From assembly GCA_034440635.1 (NCBI GenBank), contig JAOTON010001907.1, forward strand, positions 434,001 to 498,000: a stretch of 64,000 nucleotides of DNA, in the 5' to 3' direction. The position numbers and the translations under genes were made by a program. The stretch is from Lepas anatifera (Eukaryota; Arthropoda; Thecostraca; Lepadidae). Shown piece after piece: positions 45,720 through 56,130 of this stretch (position 1 is the stretch's first letter; each line of letters starts with the position of its first letter). Below the pieces are notes generated by a model. It saw nothing but the letters and a program-made list of their open reading frames with translations, was not told the origin of the DNA and did not search any database.

Positions 45720-48060
45720 CACCAGCCTCGGTAATAACAGGTGCTGGCAGAATATGATACAGAAGTCTGACTCGCACAATTGCTTGCCTTTCCGTATGAG
45801 AAGTGTACTACGGGGACACACTAGTTGAGTTAATCGCTGCCCTGAAGTCGTCGTCGCTAGCACTCTGCTCACAGGATAATCGCTGCTTTCTTTTCCCCTG
45901 AAAGATCTTGTCACTCCAGCCCGTAGTGGCCAGAAATGGGTCTTACTGATATTGGTAGAGCCTGGTGTTCTGCCGTTTGTATCCCGCTGAACGGAAAGTG
46001 TCATCCTTGATAATGGCGATGGAGGCACAATGATCTAAATCCTGGAATGCTTAGTAGAGTGTGACACCCAGGCGCCCTGAATTTCCCCTTCACTTTTTCC
46101 CCTTCATTTTTTTCTAACTCACTTTTCCAAACACTTTTCCTGGGGATTTTTTTAGCATAATTCAATAATCCTAGTATATATAAAACCATCTAGTGTGGAA
46201 GGAATGACAAATTTGATGAAAAATGCGCGAGTAAGGGCTAGTAAGGGCTGTAACCGAGTTTCAACTAACTCCCACAATATTATAGCGTTTGGACTCTCTA
46301 CTCGCCTTCCATATTTTCAAGCGTGAATTTTACACTCACTATCCCAATGCAAAACCAGTTTTGAGACACTGCGGAATGGAGTGCTGCGAAATCCGAAAGA
46401 TTATCCACTTACTGAACGCCTCTTTTTTTAGTGTCACCTTCCCACTCTGCTCTTTGTCAGCAAAAGTATTCCAACAAGCAGTTGTCGGAAGTTCCACTTG
46501 TAGTGTATTCCGTGGACGCCATGGATCAAAATCTATTCACATTTAAACTTGCGCTGGTAACAGTGGCATCTCCATAAAAGTCCGGATCTTCCGGCTGCTG
46601 GTAAGGTTGTATTTTAGACCTCTCTCGCTGTCGGAAGTTTTGCCCTGCTGAGGGAGGATGATGAGCAACAAATGAAGAAGGCTTCCATAGATCTTAGCTG
46701 ACCCCGGAGGATAATTTTTGGGGTTTTCACTCGTTCGAACAGATCTCTCGCGGCGGCTTCTGCTTCTAGTGATCATAGACCAATCAATTTCTAGGTGTCC
46801 CCTAAAATCGATTATTTGGGTACCTTAAAGGTACGAAAAGGATTCGGGCGGGTCAATTCGGCATAAACCTCCCTCAGGATCGTTCCCTGTCACCCGCCTC
46901 TCCTTGCTATTGCACACGGCTCACATCGGTAAAAACGCCGTCTTGGGTCAACTAGGCCATTTGACCCAAATCAGGTACAAAGTAGCTCAGCCTGTTCTTC
47001 ATGTTTACCTTAAATGTGTTAAGAATGGTCTATTCTGTCAATATTATTTCGAAAACACACCCCGTAGCTTTCTGGTACGATTTTTTAAGCTGTAACTATG
47101 CAAAATTTATTTCATGCTGATTTCTCGAACGCGGACAGTGACCTGATTAAGACCAAATTTTGATCGGATGTCCAAAATAAACCATATCATGGAAAATTTG
47201 CGGGGCGCTCATTTTTAAACAAACATAGGCAAAATATGAAGCCATATCGATTTTAAAAAACACCAATGCAGCAACATTTCATATGTTAGTAGACTCATGA
47301 AGGCTCATATTGTCCAGTTGCAGAACAATGTGCAGTATCCAGCTTCGGCCAGGCAGGCCGAAACTGGCCAGAAAGTGAGGGGACCATAGACCTTCAGCCT
47401 CCAACTCTGGCACTACATTTTCCACTGCAAAACTGAAAGCTAACCAGATTTTGGCCTATTTTTGCTGCCAGTTAATCACACTAAACAATTTACTGTGCCC
47501 ACAAATCCATTAAAAACGAAATAAACATTTTTGCTGGAAGTGAAATGGCCTGGTCTCACCTGAGGCTCATTTTGTGAAAACAGCCTGTTAGTTACCCTCA
47601 CTGGTCCACAAGAGGAGGTAAGACTTGAAAGAAAGGACGTGCTTGAAATGCGGTCATGAGACGGAGTGAGCTAGCGAGCGATAGCAAGGAAGTGAACGCA
47701 GGACTGCATTTCCCAAATGACGAATTTGTGTTGAATCTTCTTTGTATGTCATGAAGATTTATCTCCACTCCGTCGGATCTATGGGACCAATTGGAGCAAG
47801 GATCACATCGGCAGATCCATGATTTCCGGTATTGTTGCATAGGCAAAAAAACTGCATCCATGATTGTGACAATGTAGGGTCTGCACATAATTGACTGTTT
47901 TTTGGTCCAAAAATGTGGTAGCCATCGGCTTAGTATGATGCTCAGTACCCCTGATCATGCTGTGTATGCTTTATTAGTCACTCATATAATTGGGATATTA
48001 CAGCAATCGTAATATAAGAAATATAGGTAGAATTCGCAAAGCCCTATTAATGTTTAATGA
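45720..48060. other. No gene recognised
   Basis: AT-rich sequence with short frames only. Nothing beyond ordinary intergenic or intronic DNA was seen. If TMEM33 extends to 54166, this is part of its first intron. Confidence 0.45.
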
Positions 48061-48070
48061 GACCTCTTAG

Positions 48071-48322
48071 CAGGGATGTAGCCAAGGAGGGGGCGGCAGG
48101 GACAGCCGCCCCCCCCTTAGGGGCCCCCTGAGGATACGGACCGCGCGAAGCGCGGCTCGCCTCCACTATGATCTGTGGCCAAATTTGAAATTTCATACCA
48201 GACAGCGCACTCTCAAGCCCTCTTCAGCACTCTATTCTGTAACAAGCAAGGCCCTTTTTATCCATCAGGGCTCTTTTGGCGCTGTCGCAGGGAAATCGAG
48301 CGAAATCCTGGCTACGCCCCTG
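48071..48322. mobile_element. hAT-like MITE, 252 bp, perfect 8-bp target duplication
   Basis: Ends CAGGGATGTAGCCAAGG (48071) and, reversed, CAGGGGCGTAGCCAGGA (from 48322) are inverted repeats related to those of the 15001-16202 element. CCTCTTAG is present exactly on both sides (48063-48070 and 48323-48330). It is too short to code. Confidence 0.9.
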
Positions 48323-48867
48323 CCTCTTAGTAAATACAAATGTGTGATAACTGAGAAGTGCTGCTCCAATTTTTTCCTCCCGCCTTATTTCAAATTGCTT
48401 TATTTTATTCATTTTGTGTTTTATAACACATTAATAATACATGGTTGCTTGAATTTAAAACATCAGTCCCACTAAAATATTCGAATTTTGTTATGGGCTA
48501 CACTTCGGCTGCTTTCGATGAAAACATCACCCCTTGAGCGATGCTCCCCTGTAGAGATAAACGCTCCCGTCGGACCTTTTGCCCCCTCTCTGTCTCCTCG
48601 GTCGGTTAGTCATTCTAAAATTCCCGAGCATTTTTTCTGGGGGACGTTTGCAAGCCCGATTTAGCTATTTTCGTCTAACTAACACGATATTATTTCACAA
48701 GACAAGTAGCTATTTCTCTTGTTAATGGAATACAGAAGTTACCGAAATATCAACAATAATGATTGGACAATCGGTCGGATGAAGTCTGATGCTTTCGTCT
48801 CAGTTTGGAAATTGTAAGAGCACTGATCATGGTTTTTGAGAGACAATAAATTGTTAGGTGGACTTAA

Positions 48868-50108
48868 CCCTATTTCCGGCAGGGGGGCTAATATTGCCCC
48901 CCTTCAGGTTTTTCGAGAATATCTCCGAAACGGCTTGCGATAGAACTTTGAAACTTCCTGACTTTTCCTAAAACTAGTACAGGCAGGTTTTCTGAAATTT
49001 TCAAGATTATATATTTACCAGGGGCGGAGCTATGGCTGGGTTTTTGGGGAGGTTCTATCCACAAACCAAGTATTATCGTATGCGATGGGTTTTTTTGTAA
49101 AAGGAAGCCGTCTCTGCTGATCCTGATACCAGTTATATGGTTTTATTATATCATTTTTTATGTGAGATGATAGTGCATTCACAATTGTCACTATTTGTAT
49201 TCATCAGGGGCGGTTACAGCAGTTCAAAATGGGGGGAATGTTATCAAGAAGGACTAAACGTTAGTAAGTGAGAAGACTGCTTACAGCCGTGCCAGGGCGA
49301 ATACAATTGGGTATATGAAAATTCAAAATAGTTATAACCCAATTCTAGATTACCAGAGGCGTGTCAAGTCACTACACATTTTCAAAATGTATATTCCCAG
49401 CCAGTATCACCGCCGCGACTCAATATCGTTGTATATTGAAAATGTGTTTCCAATCACCCCCACCCCCCACGACGAGTCCTTGATCCGCCTATGTCACCCC
49501 CTTTCCCAGAGCTGCCATGGGAGGGTAAAAATTATCAGAAATTAAATTTCAACTAGTCGAGGGACTAATATACTCATGCGTACCATTCGCATATTGTTGG
49601 TATGTATTTTACCCCACTGTTTTACCTTACTGCATCCGCCCCTGATGAGTTTTTCACTTTTTTCTCATTTATTTATGTGTCAAAGATGCCAAGCAGTATA
49701 TGACGGCTTCTAATCCGCGTAACAAAAACTTTTTAGGTTGTATATATTTCCCCTCATGGTCCTGGTCCTGGAACTGCCGATGAATTTAGAATTTTTGCGT
49801 AACTCGAGTATATGAAAATTTTGGGTCAATTATTTGTAAATCTGAACTAGTTTTGTGAAAATCGTACAACAGAGACAAGGGTTATGGAAAATCTAAAAAA
49901 TACACAAAAATTGTATATTTTGCACTACCTTCTCCTAAAAAATAAAAATTTTGGAATTTTCTTTTTTCAAAATAAAGTTTAGCAGCAGAGGAATCTATGG
50001 CACTTTGAATTTTCAAAATCGGCCGGTTAGATTACGAGATCTTAGGGGGGCCGATATTGCCCCCCCTTGCCGGAAATAGGGGTAGCCGGGAGCCTGACGG
50101 AAATAGGG
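48868..50108. mobile_element. TTAA-bounded piggyBac-like non-autonomous element, copy G
   Basis: TTAA at 48864-48867 is followed by CCCTATTTCCGGCAGGGGGG. The right side reads CCCCTTGCCGGAAATAGGGG and finally GACGGAAATAGGG before TTAA at 50109-50112. So each border has CCCTATTTCCG, and the right end carries it twice. CCC following TTAA is the classic piggyBac end. Inside there are oligo-A/T stretches but no transposase. The subterminal AATATTGCCCCCC motif occurs at both ends in the same sense. Confidence 0.8.
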
Positions 50109-50219
50109 TTAAAATGATAAAACATCAGCAGCTAGATTTCACTTCTTGGTACGAGCAGGTGCGATGCACCGTTTTAGATTCTTGGAAGTTTTTCAAAGAC
50201 AGACGTGTAGATTTTATTA

Positions 50220-50360
50220 TAAAACTTGAAAACTGTTTTATAGAACTTAAAAAAACTTCTTCGCCGAGCCTTTTTAATTTTTATTTTGTATGGGAATGGT
50301 ATGGAAGAGATAGCCACAAAACTTTTTTTGTTTTCGTTTTCTCGATCTTTACCCTGGACA
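50220..50360 (+). repeat. Dispersed repeat, copy also at 52140-52290
   Basis: TTCGCCGAGCCTTTTT, then GTATGG, GAGATAGCC-CAAAACT and TTTTTCGTTTT-C-GAT-TTTACCCTG occur in the same order and orientation in both copies. Confidence 0.7.
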
Positions 50361-50747
50361 CATCATTGTAGCTCACCTCTTGCTCGTCTAGACCATCGAT
50401 CCAATAAGAAAACACCTTGCGGAGATGACTGAATGTTGGGGCGGTAAAAAATGAACCAGTTTTGATGACCGGGATGATGTAATATTAATTAGGGTGAATC
50501 CCATTGTTTTTTTTACAATTCCTTCATATCCTCATTTCAAATATTTGATTCGACAACACGGTAGTCAAAGTTCATGCAAACTCTATGGCTGTGGCGGATC
50601 CAGAGGGGAGGGCAAAAAATATTTACCCCCCAAACGGACAAGCTTGGGGCAGAACTATGCTGTGCCTTCCCCTCCCCCCACAAAGTCATCGACCTCCTTT
50701 TGCCTCGACTCCGCTTGAGTTAATAACCGAGATTTGTGTTCCCTTAA

Positions 50748-51539
50748 AGGGAGATACGCGAAAAAATTATTATTGTGGTTTCTTACTATTTGAAAAATCC
50801 TGATAACGAAACTATCAATGAGTTTTGCATCTTCGGCAAAATTTTGGGAGGCCACTCACTTATTATCGAAATAGGTTAACAGTTTCGATAAAATGCCCAT
50901 CACTTGCCCATGCCCATACCCATCACTTACTTTTCGAAAACTATTTAAAGTTGAAAAATAATGTTTCTTAATAATACAAATGTTTGCCCTCCTGTAGTTG
51001 TATTTGAATTAATTTTAAAAAGCTTTCAAAAACTCCAAAATGAATAAGTTTGTCCTAAAAACGGAAAAAACATAATTACTCAAGTCATCAGCGGTTTCGT
51101 ACCTCGAGTCTTGAGCCATTTTCTGCTTCCGCCCCAGGATGACAAAACTTTTGCGTCAGATAGGTCACGTGACCCTGGTTTGAGAATTCCTAGGCTTCTG
51201 ATTGGTTAATTGTGATTTCTTTTAAGCCCTATATTTCTGCTTCAAAAGAGTTTTGGAATGTTGTTTTTCTAAAGTAATTTTTTCTGGAGTAGCCCAAAGT
51301 TCTACATCACTGTTTAGGGTAGATATGACCTAATTCTTAGAGAAATTGATAGCCTTAGCCATGTGGACGTCATAAACATCGATATGAGGTGTACCGGTAA
51401 AGTCGTCTAGAAATGTTGACTTTGAGAGCAATTTTAAGGCATTTGCAGGCCGAATTCGCAAAAATGAGAATAGGACTTCTGAAACAACTTTTTGTAACCT
51501 TTTGATATAGCCAATAAAATTTTTTTCGCGTATCTCCCT
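50748..51539. mobile_element. TTAA-bounded TIR element, 792 bp, copy I
   Basis: TTAA (50744-50747) then AGGGAGATACGCGAAAAAA on the left, and TTTTTTTCGCGTATCTCCCT then TTAA (51540-51543) on the right: about 19 bp of inverted repeat with clean TTAA at both ends. There is no open frame of note. It is a different family from the AGGTCA and CCCTATTTCC elements. Confidence 0.8.
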
Positions 51540-51544
51540 TTAAC

Positions 51545-51690
51545 TCTAAACTTCAAACAGAACCACTCAACTTCAGTGTAAGCATTGGGCCGTGGATAGC
51601 AAAAACAAGCATCTTGTGCGCATATTTTTCACCCCGTGATGGTTTTTTGCCTTTCGTCTTGGGCATCCCCAAAAACTACGGTCAAATTAT
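51545..51690 (+). repeat. Dispersed repeat, copy also at 25430-25582
   Basis: Same word order as 25440-25560, immediately to the right of the TTAA border of element I. Confidence 0.6.
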
Positions 51691-51769
51691 ATTGCGGCAA
51701 CATTTTTCACTGTCTGACGTTTTTTTATTTGTTGCGACTTTGCCTTGCCCCCCCCTCCAACCGACCGGC

Positions 51770-51920
51770 TAGATCCGGCACTGCCCAATGGAGACGTCCT
51801 TATCCACTCAGCAGGGCCTCAGCAGCCGGATCCCGTCCTCAGTCGGCTGCCACGTGACTGGCGCGCGCCCGAGGCGCAGAGAAACCGGTCACGCCGGTAA
51901 ACAGGTGTCCGTGTGCCAGT
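51770..51920. promoter_or_regulatory. GC-rich block with CACGTGAC motif
   Basis: A short CpG-rich stretch containing GCCACGTGAC near 51849, an E-box/USF-type site. No exon beside it was recognised, so promoter function is only a possibility. Confidence 0.2.
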
Positions 51921-52139
51921 GGCGTAGCCAAGGGGTGATCAGACTATAGGCTCTCCTTTTGTTCAATATTTCCTATCCAAATTTGTGAATATATTTATTT
52001 TGGCTTCTAACTGCAGTTTCTCTGCTATCAACCACCTTGACGTATTTCTTGTAATGCCACTGCTCCTGTCCCATTCACCAAATCATGAATGAACAGACCT
52101 GGCTCAGCGGCGACTCATGCGAATCTGGTACTGCCAGCG

Positions 52140-52290
52140 CCATCTATTGGGAAAGTTTTATAAAACTTGAAATAACTTTTTCGCCGAGCCTTTTTTGGTT
52201 TTGATTCTGTATGGAAATTGTATAGAGGAGATAGCCGCAAAACTCTGTTGTTTCCGTTTTTCCGATTTTTACCCTGAATTTTTGGAAAAC
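52140..52290 (+). repeat. Dispersed repeat, copy also at 50220-50360
   Basis: The second copy of the pair described at 50220-50360; both lie on the plus strand about 1.9 kb apart. Confidence 0.7.
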
Positions 52291-52929
52291 GCTTTCAAAT
52301 TTCAGCTTCTAATATCTTTCTTATCAAGCAAAAATTCAAAAAAGTACAACAACAGAGTTGTGGAGACTGGCTCCTAGAACATAGGCCCACTCACACTGTT
52401 TCAATGATTATATTATGTAAAAAGTTATTCAAACTTTAAGTTTGAGAAATTTGAAAAAGAAAGTCAGATTGTACAAAAACTAGAAATGCGTCACGCTTGA
52501 AATATCAACTGCCGTAAAGATACACATACTGTCTACTTTTGGTGAAAAAATCACGACGATGGCCACCTTACTTTACGAGATATTTCACGAAATATGCTCC
52601 CATAGGGTTAACATTGATAACCCACCCTTAAGAGGTTTCACATGATGGCAGCCTCGTGTTGTAAAAATAGTAATAGCACGTTAGGGACACCTAGCATTAT
52701 TTTTTAGATGGTAAATACGGCAAACGCCCGGATACGCGAGTCCATCGGACCGTTCCCGCAGTTGGTACCATACTGAGACTGATCATGTATCCAGGGTAAG
52801 TTGCGTACGATCGAAAGTCGGCTGCATTAATTCAAAACGTACTAATGACGTCCAGCACACTTCGGTTAACTTCTTCCCTTTGTTTTATAGCCAGCCAGTT
52901 CATCGCAGTTCCGCAGGCGCGGAGGCACA

Positions 52930-53150
52930 CATGAGTTTGCCCCCCAGGCAGACGCAGACCCGAGTTTGAGGGGCAAACTCATGTCTGCCTCTCCTGCTGG
53001 GGGGGGGATGGGACGTGCAATTTGGGTGCTCGACAGACCTAGTATAAACTACCTCTTCAAGTACATGATCGCTCTCCTGGGGGGAAGGGGGGAGAGGAAA
53101 GATTTTTTTATCGACAGACTTAGTGTAAACACCTTTTCAAAAATGTCTCC
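52930..53150. repeat. 14-bp inverted repeat and ~82-bp tandem duplication
   Basis: CATGAGTTTGCCCC (52930-52943) and its exact reverse complement (52970-52983) flank 26 nt. Following it, CGACAGACCTAGTATAAACT (from 53031) recurs as CGACAGACTTAGTGTAAACA (from 53113), which points to a degenerate tandem duplication. GGCCAAAA-rich text with short G/C runs follows. Confidence 0.7.
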
Positions 53151-53159
53151 GGCCTTTGG

Positions 53160-54010
53160 GGGGCCAAAAGATAGTTTGGCCCCCTCCAGCGCTTTGGGCG
53201 GGGGCATGACCGGAATGCCCCCCCCTGCGTCCGCCAATGCAGTTCCGTCGCGCTCACTCCTCTGTTTAAGCCCGGCCGAGTTGGGCATAGTCTCCCCCTG
53301 TCTTGACCGAGGGTCCATTTGTTTCCATGCTACACGATACGGACTTATCCCAGAGCCCTTCCCGGAGAGGATATAGACAGGGTGGCGGAAACATACCGAG
53401 ACACCCAGTTACGTGAGTTGACGACTCCGTTCCTGTGGGTGGGACGAGGATGATACGTGCTGAAACTGAATCACCGCCTGGTATGCTGCAATCAGTATGG
53501 CCATGACCAGTGATTTATTGGGAGTTTTATTGGTCTAACAAAAATATAATCCATTGAAAACCTTCATAATATATCCTCCAAAAGCTTTCTTGATAGTTAT
53601 TGGCATTAATGCCTAGATGTAGGATTTATCCTTCAGCGCCGGTGCAACGCCAACAACACAGAATCATGAAAAGTATAAGACAACATGGGGGGACAAAAGA
53701 CAACATGGGGGGAGGGGTTGCTTTATACCGATCCCAGCCATATCTTCCTTCAGTGATGCTGACACCCAATTCTGGGCGACATATCGGAACTGGATGCAAA
53801 ACCACAAAAATACATGGAAATAACGTGCAAATAGCTGGCAAAATACACCAACAACTAGGACTAGCCCATGATATTGAAAGTTTCAGCTGGCCGTGGTCAT
53901 TGAACACATGCATCTTGATGGAGATAATTTAGGCAGAGAAGCTCAACGCTACCGATACCAATGGCTCCTTTGTGGAGCAGCGCATGCATAGAGGAATCGA
54001 ATATACTTAC
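53160..54010. other. No gene recognised
   Basis: Non-coding as far as can be judged. The side next to 54011 is the start of the TMEM33 first intron on the minus strand. Confidence 0.4.
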
Positions 54011-54166
54011 CCAAAAAAGAGGTATAATGTAGGCGAAGGCGAACAAAATCTGCGCTATTCGGGTACAGAAGAGAGCGAATGTGACTTTGTTCTCAGATAT
54101 ATGACGTCTCAGGACGTCCATTGGAGGGGCTTGATTGGCATCTCCTTCCGGCTGGGTATTCTCCAT
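54011..54166 (-). CDS. TMEM33: Probable first coding exon of TMEM33 / Kr-h2
   Basis: On the minus strand, ATG in good context (ACCATGG) opens 52 codons: MENTQPEGDANQAPPMDVLR, then RHISENKVTFALFCTRIAQI, then LFAFAYIIPLFW. A perfect donor TGG|GTAAGT follows (intron from 54010). TMEM33 proteins begin with a short polar tail, then a '-NK-D-A-W-SRLF' segment and a first membrane helix ending 'LP'. This exon has that layout and length. It lies 18.5 kb upstream of the next recognised TMEM33 exon (35259-35508). The phases do not join directly (0 against the required 2), so at least one small exon should lie between. An unrelated membrane protein remains possible. Confidence 0.6.
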
Positions 54167-54239
54167 GGTGTGTCACAAGCTGTAAAACTTCTTGAAATAT
54201 CTCTTTCAGCCAGTCAGTCCTGAAAGATACAATCGCAGA

Positions 54240-55530
54240 AATTCACAACTGAAGCGCGACAGACAAGTGACGAAAGACGCGAGATAGAAATACCAAATCG
54301 AATGGTCACCACCTTTAGACAGCCAGACAGAGACACATACAGACATACAGTTTTTCTTCCATAGATTTCATTGCTTCATGTCCATTACGACGGCCTTGAA
54401 AAGCCACCTCATGTGAAGAAGTGTATTACGGACGGACGGGGACAAACGGAGAGGGATATTAGGAAATAGCAAGTCTGGTAACCCTCCCCCCACGGGCTTC
54501 ACTTTTTTGCAAGAAACTTTCAGTAATGTCACTGCTTACCGTGCAAAAACACATCAAATATGTTCCTTCATTGATGAGGTAGCACGCAGGTCACTGAACC
54601 GAAATATTTGTTACATAAATTATACATCACCGGAATGAGCAGGTCTCGCTCTCTTCCTTCCAGTGGACATTGTCCATAAATTGCTCATACTTCGAATCTT
54701 TATGAGACGCACACATATTCGCAGGTCTTTAGCACGGTAAAACCTGGATATTATATTGCTACAGCATGGGTATTTCCCGTTCAGGTGTTTTCGAGCGAGC
54801 TTTCTTTACATAGCGAAATCGTACCAAATTCGTGTCTAAATGTACAACTTAGATGATTGGTGAATGCAGTGCATAATTCGGTGCACAAACTGAAGGGGAA
54901 TCAGCACTCTCACGAATCGAGACAAAACGAGAGCATACCACGCAGATTTGAGTCCTGAGGGAGCCGCGACCTTGCTGCGACCGACGAAGGTCAACGTGTC
55001 ACTGGCAGGTTAGCTGCATTGCAGGCCAGCTTGCTGAGTCAAGACTATGTTGGGTCAAGTTGGGTTGTGTGATGTTACATTAGCCTGATGTGACATGCCT
55101 AAATATTAATATGCCAGAATCAGAAATTCATTGTATCTTTTCACCGTGTATATCTCGATCACATCCTTATAGAATCGATCACTTGTTGGTAGGTACCAGC
55201 AAACAGACATTAGTACCAGACTAGGAGTTACTACCATGCAAGAAAGTCCATTAAAAAAGCAGTGGAGCATAGTCTGTATTTTCTGACCATGCAAATGTAG
55301 GACAGATTAAGTGTCCAGGGACTTAAAAGTGTGGATATTATGGTTGGATTACACTTATATAGTGCCATATAGTGCCATATTTTGATAAAGTGCCATATTT
55401 TGGACACTGGCTGAATGATATCCCACAATATGGTGGATGCAGTAAAATTCTAAGAACAAATAGACACATTGAACAAACAAAAATACAACTGATTTTCTAT
55501 CATATCTAAAATCAGTTTATAGTCAAATCA
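54240..55530. other. No gene recognised; upstream region of the exon at 54011-54166
   Basis: Possible 5' UTR and promoter side of TMEM33 on the minus strand, but no TATA or CpG block stands out. Short tandem 'TAGTGCCATAT' units occur near 55356-55400. Confidence 0.35.
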
Positions 55531-55734
55531 CTGGTGTGACCCGTCTGGCCTGTTGCCATACATCGCAGACTGGGTTTCCTCCCTACGGCCATACATGATA
55601 TATTTCCAGTAAAGTGATACATAAAACATACACGTATATCACGCGCTGCTATGACACCCCCTGTCCTGGTATACCTTCCTATCAACCTGGCCAGGCAGGG
55701 AAACCCATCAGGTGAGTGAATTAGGTGAGAGGGA

Positions 55735-56130
55735 CAATGACCTAGTTTTCATGGATGAAATGTGATCTAGATCCAGTCTGCACAGTATGGCAGCAGGCCA
55801 GACGAGTCGCACCAGCCATGTAAAATTCTCGCACCACCAGCTTCCAAAAATCCACACCAATCTGCCACATGCCAGGGAGAAAAATGCACCCATTCCTACC
55901 CACACGATGCAATGCTACCTCTACCATCAATCAGTTGAGGACTTTTTATAATGCCCCTCCTGTGTTAATAACCATTCAGCCATTATTTTTTTAGTTTAAG
56001 TGTCACCTTCCTCGCACCAGTCTTGCAAATTCGCACCAGGTGGGTAAAATGCGCACCACTCGGTCCTGTCTCCAAGGGCACTCGCACCAATGAGATCTCG
56101 TCGAAAATGCCATGCTTTGCACACTGGATC
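55735..56130 (-). mobile_element. 5'-truncated LINE 3' end (- copy)
   Basis: The reverse complement aligns over about 375 bp with 61565-61945, from the GTGTGCAAAG-ATGGCATTTT word through the ACTGGTGYGA words and TAGCATTGCATC to the 'CAGACTGG' end. In the other copy this segment directly follows a reverse transcriptase C-terminal coding remnant, so it is probably the 3' UTR. A short fragment of the same text also lies in the opposite sense at 55530-55570. Confidence 0.65.

Noticed and set aside
51917..52062. Possible third hAT MITE (CAGTGGCGTAGCCAAGG ... GCCACTG)
   Set aside because: The flanking octamers CCGTGTGC and CTCCTGTC do not match, so the right end is not supported.
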